From Candidatus Heimdallarchaeota archaeon (GTDB lineage: Archaea; Asgardarchaeota; Heimdallarchaeia; Hodarchaeales; Hodarchaeaceae), in NCBI GenBank assembly GCA_020353515.1, contig CP070695.1:2702155-2766154 (forward strand): a DNA stretch of 64,000 nt, read 5' to 3'. Below are positions 53,638-62,699 of this stretch, piece by piece (positions within the stretch are counted from its first letter, which is position 1; every line of letters starts with the position of its first letter). The notes beneath the pieces are model-generated. The model was not told where the DNA came from and made no database searches. It saw nothing but the letters and a program-made list of their open reading frames with translations. The translations under genes and the position numbers were made by a program.

Positions 53638-54180
53638 GTGAACGGTCGTAAAGAGCGAGTAATTGACGGAGCCAAATCAATTCTCTCAACAAGAGGATTT
53701 AGTGTCACTTCTGAAGTTGAAAAAGAAGAATATTATGATATTTATGGAAAAGACGCCGAAAAAAAAACCATAATTGTACGAATCCCTACAAAAGAAGTCG
53801 TTGGGGTTCGCTTATTACGTGATTATAAGGAAGAAATAGAGAAAAAAGGTTACGATCATGCTATCTTACTCGCATTGAATAAATACACTCATTATGCGAA
53901 GCGTGAAGCCAAAGCTGCTGGAATTGAAACATTCTCAATAAAATTTCCTTTCTTCAATTTGTTTAAGCATTACCTAGTTCCTCTACATGAATTTGCAACA
54001 GAAGAAGAGATTAATGAACTAGAGAAAAGATATTCGATCTTTAAACATCAATTACCAAAAATATCAGCAGAAGATCCAGCTGTACAGCTTCTAGGTGCTA
54101 AAGTGGGAGATATATTGAAAATAGTTCGTAATAGTCCCACTGCAGGCGAATTTATTATATATCGTGCTGTAGTACCCTGA
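53638..54180 (+). CDS. rpoH: RNA polymerase subunit H with RPB5-like N-terminal domain
   Basis: 180 aa, GTG start with AAGG just upstream. Residues 107-180 are standard archaeal RpoH: LVPLHEFATEEEINEL, LPKISAEDPAVQLLGAKVGD and NSPTAGEFIIYRAVV. Archaeal RpoH normally consists of this domain alone (about 80 aa). Here 105 further residues precede it, with VVGVRLLRDYKEEIEKKGYD and HAILLALNKYTHYAKREAKA, which line up by eye with the jaw domain of eukaryotic RPB5 before its own LVPEH motif. It lies away from rpoB. Confidence 0.88.
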   Translation: MNGRKERVIDGAKSILSTRGFSVTSEVEKEEYYDIYGKDAEKKTIIVRIPTKEVVGVRLLRDYKEEIEKKGYDHAILLALNKYTHYAKREAKAAGIETFSIKFPFFNLFKHYLVPLHEFATEEEINELEKRYSIFKHQLPKISAEDPAVQLLGAKVGDILKIVRNSPTAGEFIIYRAVVP

Positions 54181-54359
54181 TTAAAAGGCTCTGAGGAGTG
54201 GTGTTGACAGTTGTGGTTCAACCTAGTACATAAAAAAGACTGGATATTGGGTAAGATTCGACCTCCAACGTCTTCAAAGCTTCTTCTGCCAACTGAAAAT
54301 GTGACTTGTGACATTCTATTCATAAAAAATGAGTGAACATTAAGAATGAGGAAATTTCA

Positions 54360-55625
54360 TTGAGTAAACCAAAGATCTATTGGATTCTGATAGTCGTAGT
54401 ATTCTTTCTAACTTTACTTACGACTAACAATGCGAATTTACACGTAAAAACAGTACAAGGGGCAGTTAAGCCCACTCTTGAGTCTGAAATCGTTATAGGA
54501 ATCGATTTAAGCCATAATAATGATGTTAATTCAACAGAAATAGCGAATTTAACATCAATCCTTAATACAACTTTTACTCAACAAATTGTATTCCTCAATG
54601 AGAAATTTACTTCAGAAAGTCTATCAGACATTGATGTTTTAACTATATTGGCACCTACAACACCTTTTGATCTTGATCTAGAGGAAGCAAAGGTTGTAGA
54701 AGAATTCATAAAAGCTGGGAAGTCTTTATTGATAGCTTCTGGTTTTAGGAACCAGACAAGAGAACCACTAAACGATCTTCTAAACGTTTATGGTTTAAAA
54801 TTTAATTTTTCAAGATCTATAATATCAGAGAGAGCATTGGCAAGAAACTTTACAACCCCAAAGATTCCTTTAACGGAGAATATTTCTCAACTTATTTGTC
54901 CAAACGGACTGGGAATTTCATTTAATGAATCCAAATTAGAAAGCTATCAATCTCCTGCAATTTTATTTTATAACCCCATTTTACTTGTTAATTCAGATGA
55001 AGCCCCATCTGAGAACAATACTTTGATTTCAAGTCTAGAGTTTGAAAATGGGGCTCGAATATTGGCTATAGGATCAGCAGAAATGTTTAATAACAGTTAT
55101 ATTGAACCACTTGCCAATACTTCAAGTATTTTCTTAGATAACACAGATTTTTTTGTTAATGCAATTAAATGGTTAGGAAGAAATACAGGAATCATAAATT
55201 TCTATGATCCGTGGGTAGACTTAGATGGTCAATCCATCAATATTGGTACAATTATTAATGGAAATGTCACTTTGGTGAATTCTCAAAACCAAAGTCTTTC
55301 ACAAGTTCAACTAACGATCTCCATTGAACGAACAGGTTCCATTTTAAGCTCAAGAGGAATGCAAATTTCACCAAATAATGCTTCAAGATATTTTGGTTGG
55401 GTGAGTACCGAAGATCTAGGTTTTGGTTATTGTGATATAATTTTTATGGCAATTCACATCGGATATATGCCAATTGAATTGACAGCTGGCCGTGTATACT
55501 TAGAACCTCCATTTCCCTCACGTCAAAACCCAAATCCTGCTATAATGGGATTATTTCTGGCATCTTCTTTCCTATTCGTATCAAGCGCAATATTCATTTA
55601 CTTAAATCTAGAAAAGAAGGAATAG
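54360..55625 (+). CDS. OST48/WBP1-like membrane protein
   Basis: 421 aa from a TTG start chosen because GAGGA lies seven bases upstream; GTG 54333 would add nine residues. It has an N-terminal signal-anchor (IYWILIVVVFFLTLLTT), a Rossmann-like domain (EIVIGIDLSHNND, LAPTTPFDLDLEEAKVV, FIKAGKSLLIASGF), a beta domain and one C-terminal membrane helix (MGLFLASSFLFVSSAIF) before LNLEKKE. That order, and the segment GYMPIELTAGRVYLEP before the helix, match the OST48 subunit of oligosaccharyltransferase. There are many N-X-S/T sequons. A GldG/DUF4350-type protein is the alternative. Confidence 0.6.
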   Translation: MSKPKIYWILIVVVFFLTLLTTNNANLHVKTVQGAVKPTLESEIVIGIDLSHNNDVNSTEIANLTSILNTTFTQQIVFLNEKFTSESLSDIDVLTILAPTTPFDLDLEEAKVVEEFIKAGKSLLIASGFRNQTREPLNDLLNVYGLKFNFSRSIISERALARNFTTPKIPLTENISQLICPNGLGISFNESKLESYQSPAILFYNPILLVNSDEAPSENNTLISSLEFENGARILAIGSAEMFNNSYIEPLANTSSIFLDNTDFFVNAIKWLGRNTGIINFYDPWVDLDGQSINIGTIINGNVTLVNSQNQSLSQVQLTISIERTGSILSSRGMQISPNNASRYFGWVSTEDLGFGYCDIIFMAIHIGYMPIELTAGRVYLEPPFPSRQNPNPAIMGLFLASSFLFVSSAIFIYLNLEKKE

Positions 55626-55657
55626 GTCTAAGAAGTTGATTTTCCGTGCGATTCAAT

Positions 55658-56038
55658 TCACGAGAGAGTAGTTAAGGTCTCTGTTGTAAGCTTATAATCT
55701 TTTGGTAAGAGAAAGATATAATCTAACTTACCTAGATTCAGCATGTCATATTCATATTGCCGAATGAATGCATTTAATCGCTGTAAAACTCGTTTAGCGT
55801 CCATTGGTTTTTTTATTCGAAATTCTTTGTAAAAAATAATAATAAGGCTTCCGTTTTCCATCTCGAGCTCAATATCATCTGTATCCCTAAACTCTCCAAT
55901 AGAGATACAGCGGATTCTATTTTTTTGTGTTTTAAATGAATGGGTGAAAGTTCCTAATACGCTTAAAATTGATGGGCACATTTTTTTTTCCAAGTAAACA
56001 TGGGTGTATTTTTCTGAAGAGGTTATTTGAAAATACAT
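55658..56038 (-). CDS. unrecognised 126-aa protein
   Basis: Alpha/beta soluble protein without Cys pairs or membrane segments (SIGEFRDTDDIELEMENGSLIIIFYKEF, seen as DTDDIELEMENGS and LIIIFYKEF; then a helix VLQRLNAFIRQYEYDML). No family recognised. Convergent with the OST48-like gene and downstream of tRNA-Arg. Confidence 0.55.
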   Translation of the reverse strand: MYFQITSSEKYTHVYLEKKMCPSILSVLGTFTHSFKTQKNRIRCISIGEFRDTDDIELEMENGSLIIIFYKEFRIKKPMDAKRVLQRLNAFIRQYEYDMLNLGKLDYIFLLPKDYKLTTETLTTLS

Positions 56039-56186
56039 CTTTAACCTTTATACATCCTCGGTTTCTTCATCATAGCTTAAATTTAATCATGATATTGCGG
56101 TAATAGGTCTTGTGAATAATAAAAGGTGTCATATCAAAGAAAAGTCACAAGTGAATACACATATCTGAACACTTGATTATTGAAAG

Positions 56187-56318
56187 CGGGCCCGAAGGGA
56201 TTTGAACCCCTGACCCCTGCGTATCTGCCAGTCTTATGCTTCTGACTTTCCGCAGCGCAGTACTCTATCCAGGCTTTGCCACACATATATCTTCGTAATG
56301 TGTATAAGCCACGGGCCC
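56187..56318 (-). tRNA. tRNA-Arg(GCG) with two introns
   Basis: Acceptor GGGCCCG pairs with CGGGCCC; T arm AGGGG-TTCAAAT-CCCTT; anticodon stem CTGCG/CGCAG with loop C-T-GCG-G, anticodon GCG (Arg). Intron 1 (56275-56304, 30 nt) interrupts the D loop after A14: inner stem ACACAT/ATGTGT, central helix GGCT/GGCA with one G-A mismatch, bulges cut TA|T and AA|G. Intron 2 (56223-56249, 27 nt) is at 37/38: central helix CTGC/GCAG, bulges cut GG|A and AT|A. Splicing leaves 75 nt with a normal D loop (AGCCTGGATA). No CCA is encoded. Confidence 0.9.
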
Positions 56319-56338
56319 TTGTAAGAAAAATGACCATT

Positions 56339-56723
56339 TACATCGCTCTTATTAATACTCTTAAAATTTTGTTGTAGTTTTACGTTCAACATTATAGAAT
56401 AAGATTCATTTCTGAACTTTCTATCAAACCCTGGAAAATCTAAGTGTTCAATCTGGTGAAATGGAAGAAATTTGGCTTCCTCATGCTTTTTAAGTCAAAA
56501 TTTATCTTTACAAGCCTAAATTTTGTTATAATAGTTAGATTCTATGAAGTCCTTCTCCTCCTATTTAAGATAAACCTGTTGAAACCTTTTCACAAATGTA
56601 GCATTACTGGTACCATTTTCCCTTCTGATATTTGTCAATATATGATTTCTCTGAAAAAATAGAGTTCTATTATGAAAAAAATTAAAAGTCACAACGACAG
56701 GGAGAATCTAACTAAATTAAAGA
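56339..56723. other. gene-free stretch
   Basis: AT-rich DNA right of tRNA-Arg, containing its promoter at the left end. A plus-strand frame at 56444-56662 translates to a Phe/Leu/Lys-rich, low-complexity sequence and is not called. Nothing else seen. Confidence 0.3.
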
Positions 56724-56747
56724 ATGATTACCAAGAGGTTAATTGAT

Positions 56748-57107
56748 ATGAAAACTCCAACATTGATTGGTACACTAATATTTGTGATCAGTCTCATGAT
56801 CGCAATCATTATCGCACTACCACCCTACCCTGAGCGTGCTTATATTGAATTATTTTTGATCTGGTTCGGTGGAATTGTTGGGGGTATAGGACTTGGGTAT
56901 GGTAATCGCGAGAGTTTTGGGTTTGATGAAGGAAATAACGCAACTATTGTTGGAGGTCTCGGCCTCGGATGGAGCATTCTTGTTTCATTTTTGATGTATT
57001 ATTATGGCCATCCTCCGATTGATAGAGTCATTATATCATTTGTTGGTTCACTTGTGGCAATCCTTGGCTTATATATGCTGGTTGTATCCACTCAAGAATC
57101 TTATTAG
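56748..57107 (+). CDS. small four-helix membrane protein
   Basis: 119 aa with hydrophobic segments at about 4-25, 33-50, 66-84 and 93-112 and a glycine-rich GGIVGGIGLGYGN loop. The start at ATG 56748 has AGAGG ten bases upstream; a longer frame from 56724 is possible. Function is unknown; it has no close neighbours in the same operon. Confidence 0.65.
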   Translation: MKTPTLIGTLIFVISLMIAIIIALPPYPERAYIELFLIWFGGIVGGIGLGYGNRESFGFDEGNNATIVGGLGLGWSILVSFLMYYYGHPPIDRVIISFVGSLVAILGLYMLVVSTQESY

Positions 57108-57295
57108 CTTGTTTAGATTTTTTGCCCTTTTTGCTTTCGTGTTTATTGTAGAATGTTTCTTAGCAAGAAATCTCCCGATCTTTTGGAGAGAGATATCCCA
57201 AAATACAGTGAATTCTCCCATGAACTATAATTAATAGCGATATTTGATTCTAAGAGTTCGATATTAATGAGAAACAAAATAAATAATGTTCAAGA

Positions 57296-58615
57296 TTATA
57301 TGAAACCTCTTTTTTCTAGGATATCTTGTAGTGTTTTAGTACTTTTATCATCCATACCATAAGTAATACGAGTGTTAGGTTTGTTAATGTTTATTATTCT
57401 TCGCAAATCTATTGGGGTACCAATAATAACAGTATCAGCGTCGGTATTATTGATTGTTTCTTCAAGATCTTCAATCTGTTTTGCTCCATATCCCATCGCA
57501 GGTAAAACTTGTGAAAGGTGTGGATACTTTTTGAAAGTATCATTAATGGAACGAACAGCATATGGACGAGGATCAATAATTTCTGAGGCGTGATTAGCTT
57601 TAGCTGCAACCATCCCAGCACCATATTTCATGTCTCCATGAGTCACTGTTGGGCCATCTTCAACAACCAATACCCGTTTCTCTTTGATTTTATCTGGATC
57701 TTCAACTGTAACAATACTCTTAGCTTTTATGATTTGTGCTTTTGGATTCTCAGCTTTAATGGTCTCTATTAACGTTTCAATATCCTCTGTTTTAGCGGTA
57801 TCGACTTTATTCACAATTATAACATCACTAGCTAAAAGATTTGTATGGCCAGGATAATATGTAGTTTCATGTCCAAGACGATGGGGATCAGCGACAGTGA
57901 ACCACAAGTCCGCAACATAAAAAGGAAAGTCATTATTTCCTCCATCCCAAAGAATGATATCTGCTTCTTTTTCTGCTTCGATTAAAATTTTCCCGTAATC
58001 TACTCCTGCGAATACCAAGTTTCCCGCTACAATATGAGGAGCATATTCTTCACGTTCTTCTATAGTGCATTCATGTTTATCTAAATCAATCAGATCACCA
58101 AATCGCTGGCAAATTTGTTTTCTTAAATCCCCATAAGGCATTGGATGCCGAATAACTGCGACACGTTTTCCTCGCTGTCTAAGTATTTGTCCTAATTTCC
58201 TTGTAACCTGACTCTTACCAGCTCCAGTTCTGACCGCGCATACCGCAATAACTGGCTTGTTAGACTTAATACAAGTATGTTTAATTCCCATTAACCTAAA
58301 ATCTGCCCCAATTGCAAGGATATGAGAAGCCTTCTGCATAACTTGTACATGAGAGATATCTGAATAAGACATAATTACCTGATCGGCTTCATATTGTTTA
58401 ATTAAGGAGGCTAAATCTTCTTCTGGATAAATAGGGATACCATCAGGATATAAGGATCCAGTCAACTCTTTAGGATATTTTCTTCCTGAAATATCTGGAA
58501 TTTGCGTTGCAGTAAAGGCTACCACGTCATAAATTTCATTATCACGAAAATAAGTGTTAAAATTATGGAAATCTCGTCCAGCAGCTCCTAGAATTATTGT
58601 TTTCATTCTTTTCAT
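57296..58615 (-). CDS. COG2403-type P-loop GTPase, cDPG synthetase-like
   Basis: 439 aa. The N-terminal Rossmann-like half begins KTIILGAAGRDFHNFNTYF; the P-loop is AVCAVRTGAGKSQVTRKL near residue 125. DIILWDGGNNDFPFY and VIIVNKVDTAK (G4-like) follow. This family is often annotated as cyclic 2,3-diphosphoglycerate synthetase, but members in mesophiles probably do something else, so only the nucleotide-binding fold is certain. A single-gene unit. Confidence 0.75.
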   Translation of the reverse strand: MKRMKTIILGAAGRDFHNFNTYFRDNEIYDVVAFTATQIPDISGRKYPKELTGSLYPDGIPIYPEEDLASLIKQYEADQVIMSYSDISHVQVMQKASHILAIGADFRLMGIKHTCIKSNKPVIAVCAVRTGAGKSQVTRKLGQILRQRGKRVAVIRHPMPYGDLRKQICQRFGDLIDLDKHECTIEEREEYAPHIVAGNLVFAGVDYGKILIEAEKEADIILWDGGNNDFPFYVADLWFTVADPHRLGHETTYYPGHTNLLASDVIIVNKVDTAKTEDIETLIETIKAENPKAQIIKAKSIVTVEDPDKIKEKRVLVVEDGPTVTHGDMKYGAGMVAAKANHASEIIDPRPYAVRSINDTFKKYPHLSQVLPAMGYGAKQIEDLEETINNTDADTVIIGTPIDLRRIININKPNTRITYGMDDKSTKTLQDILEKRGFI

Positions 58616-58981
58616 TGCAGGATACCCCTAATTTTTAGTGATAGAAGGAAAAAAAGGCTGAATTTTTAAAATATTCTTTTGTAATTGCAAAAATTGATAC
58701 GAATTTAGAAAAATTCATAACAAATCGTTGTAAATTAATTTCAAAAATATATACAAGTCAAACCATTAATAACTATCCTAACAAAATTCCACTTCTTGGA
58801 CATATCCCGACCAATTCAGAGTGAAATCATCATAAAAGGTTAGAGATGGTAATTTAGTAATATCCTAACACAGCACAAATCAGTCTATATTAATTACTAA
58901 GCTTAGAGCAGGTTAAAATACAGAAAACACAAATAAAAATTTGCAAAAATCATATGTTTAGATAATTTAGAGGAAAATACG
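58616..58981. other. gene-free divergent region
   Basis: 366 AT-rich bases between the COG2403-type gene and a small membrane-protein gene. On the minus strand ATGATGA is followed by CTGA at 58800-58835, reminiscent of C/D boxes, but with only seven bases between them, too short for a guide. Nothing supported. Confidence 0.3.
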
Positions 58982-59299
58982 ATGAGTTCTGACCTTGAAG
59001 GATGGTTTAACTTCCCTAAACCCGTAAAATTGCTGGATATCTCTCTTATTGGGTATATTGTCATTTTAGTAGTTGCAACAATACTTTACTTGGCTATTCT
59101 CGACCATACCGTACAGAATTTAATGCCTATATTTCTTACAGCCATATTAGCCTTGATTACATGGAACTTTCGGACACAGTTATTAAAAACCTCAGATCCT
59201 AACATGCATAAACGGTACTTTCGTGAATGGATTGTTATTTGTATTTGCATCATTGTGTTTATTGGAGTAATTCTCATTGTTTATCCAGTAACATATTAA
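58982..59299 (+). CDS. small membrane protein
   Basis: 105 aa with three hydrophobic helices (about 20-40, 47-62 and 83-103) and positively charged loops. ATG start with GAGG upstream. No family recognised. Confidence 0.55.
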   Translation: MSSDLEGWFNFPKPVKLLDISLIGYIVILVVATILYLAILDHTVQNLMPIFLTAILALITWNFRTQLLKTSDPNMHKRYFREWIVICICIIVFIGVILIVYPVTY

Positions 59300-59455
59300 T
59301 TAAAATTACGTTTTCTGATTAAAATTTTGAAGAAAAAAATATCTTCTCACTAGTGATGATGTTATCCCCGGATGAGTTGTGTTACAACTATGAACGTAAG
59401 AAGAGCCGTCTGAAGTGATTCCTGAAGTTCAATTTTGAATATGAGATGAATAGAA

Positions 59456-59746
59456 ATGAAAAAGGACTTAATGGACATTTTAGCCTGTCCGATCTGTAAA
59501 AATATCGAATTAAAATTATTTGTTTTTAAAGAAGATGAGAGAGAAATTGAATCTGGTCTTATTTTTTGTTCCAAGTGTAATCGATATTATCCAATCAAGG
59601 GAACAATACCAGTCATGCTGCCAGACGATCTGAGAAAAGAAGATGAAGACTTGAAATTTCTTTCAGCTAATCAAGAGAAAATTCCGCCAAAAATTCTAAC
59701 AGAAGGAAAGCCTTTTCCTTTGTCTAACCGAAAAAAAGGAGTATAA
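59456..59746 (+). CDS. Trm112-like zinc-binding protein
   Basis: 96 aa: LMDILACPICKNIELKLF, then GLIFCSKCNRYYPIKGTIPVML. This is the Trm112 zinc fold, an obligate activator of several RNA and protein methyltransferases in archaea and eukaryotes (such as Trm9, Trm11, Mtq2). Short C-terminal extension of charged residues. No methyltransferase gene is adjacent. Confidence 0.85.
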   Translation: MKKDLMDILACPICKNIELKLFVFKEDEREIESGLIFCSKCNRYYPIKGTIPVMLPDDLRKEDEDLKFLSANQEKIPPKILTEGKPFPLSNRKKGV

Positions 59747-59791
59747 ATGAATTAAAAGCCTTCTTTCATTCGATAAGGAGTAAAGAGGGAA

Positions 59792-59864
59792 TAGCCCCGC
59801 TCAGATTCGAACTGAGGTCACTAGGGCCAAAGCCTAGAATGATGGTCCGCTACACTACGGGGCT
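59792..59864 (-). tRNA. tRNA-Gln(TTG)
   Basis: Acceptor AGCCCCG pairs with CGGGGCT; T arm CTCAG-TTCGAAT-CTGAG; anticodon stem CTAGG/CCTAG with loop CTTTGGC, anticodon TTG (Gln, CAA). Discriminator A, no intron, no CCA. The stop codon of the ferredoxin gene upstream (TAG) is made of its positions 8-10, so the two genes overlap by ten bases. Confidence 0.95.
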
Positions 59865-60082
59865 GAAAGCGCTGCGACAACACACATCACCCTGATTGCA
59901 GATTCAGGGCAACAAACTTCACATGCACGACATTCAAAACATGAATCTGGATTTAAGACTTTTATCTTTTCTCTTTTTTCTGCAATCAGGATTTCTGCTG
60001 GACAACTACGGACACATTTCAAACAGCGAATGCAGAGGTCGTGATCGATGAGTATATGAGGAGCTATTCTTTCGCACCTCAT
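59855..60082 (-). CDS. 2[4Fe-4S] ferredoxin-like protein
   Basis: 75 aa with two clusters: CIRCLKCVRSC and CFECRACEVCC, an electron carrier of unknown partner. ATG overlaps the ribophorin-like stop by four bases (ATGA). The last three codons and the stop run into tRNA-Gln. Confidence 0.88.
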   Translation of the reverse strand: MRCERIAPHILIDHDLCIRCLKCVRSCPAEILIAEKREKIKVLNPDSCFECRACEVCCPESAIRVMCVVAALSAP

Positions 60083-62145
60083 TTCGTAAGGAGAGATCGT
60101 AAATCAATTAGAACCTTATCAACTTCATTATTCACCTTACGAAGCTGTTTATCGTAATTAATTTTCAGTTTTGCGTACGCGTCCTTTCCAATTCTCCCTT
60201 GAGTTTTTTTCCGTTCAAGTGATTCAATGTTTATGAGAATGTCTTCACGATTAGCTTCTGCTACCTCAATCGATCTCATAGATATTCTGTATCGTGGTCC
60301 TTCTTCTGCTAATTTCTTTGATATTGATACAATTGATCGGTCGATTCCTTGTTGTCGATTTCTCAAAATTATTCGGGTCTGTTCATACTCTCGCGCACTA
60401 ATATTCCTTGATTTCCGTTTTCGATCAAGTCTTAATATTTGTTCTCGAATAGCTGTTTTTTCTTCATAAGTTTTAACAAAATCCTTAATTAGATCCAAAG
60501 GAATTTCTTCTATAGCAATTTTCTTTCCTCTAAAACCAAAAGAAAGATTTCTCACAAATATATAGCTCAATCCTATTAGTAAAAAGAAGATACTGAGAGA
60601 AAGTGGGACTTGGACAAAATTAGATAGAGGAATATTAAACTCAACACTCAAGTAATGATTGCTTAGGGGGGTTAGATTTTCAAAACCGAGTGCCAATCCC
60701 TTTTTATCAAAAAGGCTAAGAAGGGTTCTTTCTCGAATGGAGGAATTATAGTTAGATTCTCTTGAAGTACTTGTTTCAATTCCATTGGTAATTCTAGTTA
60801 TATTGTATCTTGAACCAGATGGTAGTAAGAGAGCCCATTCAAATTTTTGAACAGTCCAATTAAAACTCAATGATAAAGGTATTTGTAATTGTACTTTCCC
60901 ACCTCCTAAGTCCTTCATGATATCGGCAACTCGTTCTCGATAAGATATATGCATGTCATATTTTTCATGTTGCTCTATTTGGACTCTTGGGGTGATTTCG
61001 ACGAGTTTTCTGTTGACTACGGGATCAGAAGATACTGATGGTGTAAGATTCCCATAATTATCTCGAAATCCAATCTTTTGAGCACTTTCGGGCAGATAAA
61101 AACTGATCTTAGGAAATGTAGGACCTCCAAGGGCTGTCGAAAGACTTGATCCTGACTTTATACCAATATTTTGGAGCTCAATTTCATAAGTAGTAGTTAC
61201 AAATCCCCATTCTGAGACGGTAACTACTGATTTTAGCTCGGTAAACTCAATTTTTGTGTTTACATTCTGGTAGTATTCAAATGAGAGATATGACGTGAAA
61301 TTTGTTCTAAGAGTAGGGATGTATGCTGGAATAAACTCTCGATTTTCGAGAGATGTTAGGTTATACCCTCCATATTCAGAATTGCTTAAGACTCGTCTAT
61401 CAATGGTTGAAAGTCCAGTTACATTCCTGAAGATCAGACCATATGTTGTATTTCCTGAAAAATCACCTTGAAAATAATCACTTGTTGGTTGAATAGACTC
61501 ATTTTTCACTCTAACATTAGTATCTTGGCCTAATTTCCATTCGAGTTCATAAGAAGTAATTGGCATAGAGAGTAACGGGAGAAAACTGAGATTAAATTGA
61601 TATGGATGGGCTGATTCTTCCAATTTAGCTCCTTCATCAAATGTTACTGCATTTGGATGATCCATCTCGATAATTATTGATACACTTTGGTTCTCCTCAA
61701 CTGAAGGAGTTTGGATAACTAATAAAACCGAATTGTTTTCCTCTAGTTGAGCTAAAACCATCGAATCTGAGTCTGTCTTATTCGGAGAAAAAATCCGCCA
61801 AAATTTGGTATCCTCAAATTCATGAGACGGAATTGTATAATTAAAGGCATCAATAGGCTGTGATGCGTAGTTATAAAGGTTGATTTCTGTCCGAGAGGTT
61901 GTATAACCATATTCATTCGCTGTGATTACACGACTAACATTTATTTGATGACTTTTGTTGGTAAACGTAGAAACATCTAAAAAATTGAGGGAATCAAAAT
62001 CAATCTGTTCTATACCATCTTGGTAGAGATTCCTAGTTATCATTGAGGATCCATGGTCAATCTTGTAATTTATTGTTACAAAGAGGGATGAAACTATCAT
62101 AACAATGAGAAAAATATTCAAGCTTGAATCAAGTTTCTTTTTCAT
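60079..62145 (-). CDS. ribophorin I-like (OST1-like) membrane protein
   Basis: 688 aa. An N-terminal signal-anchor (SSLNIFLIVMIVSSLFVTI) is followed by a large extracytoplasmic region of about 500 residues in two similar beta halves (each starting with a Y/W-G-Y/F-x-T-x-x-E segment: EYGYTTSRTEINLYN, EWGFVTTTYEIELQN), with many N-X-S/T sequons. A membrane helix (VPLSLSIFFLLIGLSYIFV) leads to a 140-residue basic coiled coil. The duplicated beta domains plus a single helix and cytosolic tail match ribophorin I. Assignment is by architecture. Confidence 0.6.
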   Translation of the reverse strand: MKKKLDSSLNIFLIVMIVSSLFVTINYKIDHGSSMITRNLYQDGIEQIDFDSLNFLDVSTFTNKSHQINVSRVITANEYGYTTSRTEINLYNYASQPIDAFNYTIPSHEFEDTKFWRIFSPNKTDSDSMVLAQLEENNSVLLVIQTPSVEENQSVSIIIEMDHPNAVTFDEGAKLEESAHPYQFNLSFLPLLSMPITSYELEWKLGQDTNVRVKNESIQPTSDYFQGDFSGNTTYGLIFRNVTGLSTIDRRVLSNSEYGGYNLTSLENREFIPAYIPTLRTNFTSYLSFEYYQNVNTKIEFTELKSVVTVSEWGFVTTTYEIELQNIGIKSGSSLSTALGGPTFPKISFYLPESAQKIGFRDNYGNLTPSVSSDPVVNRKLVEITPRVQIEQHEKYDMHISYRERVADIMKDLGGGKVQLQIPLSLSFNWTVQKFEWALLLPSGSRYNITRITNGIETSTSRESNYNSSIRERTLLSLFDKKGLALGFENLTPLSNHYLSVEFNIPLSNFVQVPLSLSIFFLLIGLSYIFVRNLSFGFRGKKIAIEEIPLDLIKDFVKTYEEKTAIREQILRLDRKRKSRNISAREYEQTRIILRNRQQGIDRSIVSISKKLAEEGPRYRISMRSIEVAEANREDILINIESLERKKTQGRIGKDAYAKLKINYDKQLRKVNNEVDKVLIDLRSLLTK

Positions 62146-62699
62146 ATGTAAATGCTCCTATGGTCTGCCTTTATTACGTCTAGCACTGTTAGCGGTGACT
62201 AAAAGATGGATATTCTGATAATCCACCTAAACATGCATATTATGACTGACACGGTCTCGTTTTGCACAGTATAAAATATTTTATCTTTTCTTGTAAAACT
62301 CTACCCAATGAATAACAATATTTAAACAGTTGCATTAAGTCATCATTCGTTTTTCTTGATATGAATTTCCTAAAATATGCTTTAGATACTCAAATCTTGA
62401 ATCAAAAGTTAATAATTCAAATCATTTTAAAAAAATATCATTATGTATGTCTTAATTCAATACTTTTTAATTCTAAATGTATGATTTCATTAGTTATACT
62501 CAGTTAATTACCCATTTAAGATCAAAACACATATCTCAGAAAACTTAGAAAAATTGGATAGAGACTAAATCAATAAAAGAAGAAAACAAAGTTGATCATA
62601 CAAAGAAAGCAGCGTATTAATCTCCAGAAGATCGAATATTAAGATAAATCTGAGTTCCTATGCTTTAGTAACAATCATTTAGTATCCGAGGTACGTTAA
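62146..62699. other. divergent intergenic region upstream of secY
   Basis: 554 AT-rich bases between the ribophorin-like gene and secY. No convincing gene; a 48-codon plus-strand frame near 62361 is of low complexity. Promoters for both flanking genes must lie here. GTCTAGCAC...GTGACTAAA near 62178 is a weak inverted repeat. Confidence 0.35.

Noticed and set aside
56444..56662. 72-aa plus-strand frame
   Set aside because: Phe/Leu/Lys-rich chance frame in AT-rich DNA with no start signal.
58795..58840. C/D-box-like ATGATGA...CTGA on the minus strand
   Set aside because: Only seven bases between the boxes, too short for a guide, and no second pair of boxes.
62361..62510. 48-codon plus-strand frame before secY
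   Set aside because: Ile/Leu/Asn/Lys-rich, no ribosome site, consistent with chance in AT-rich DNA.
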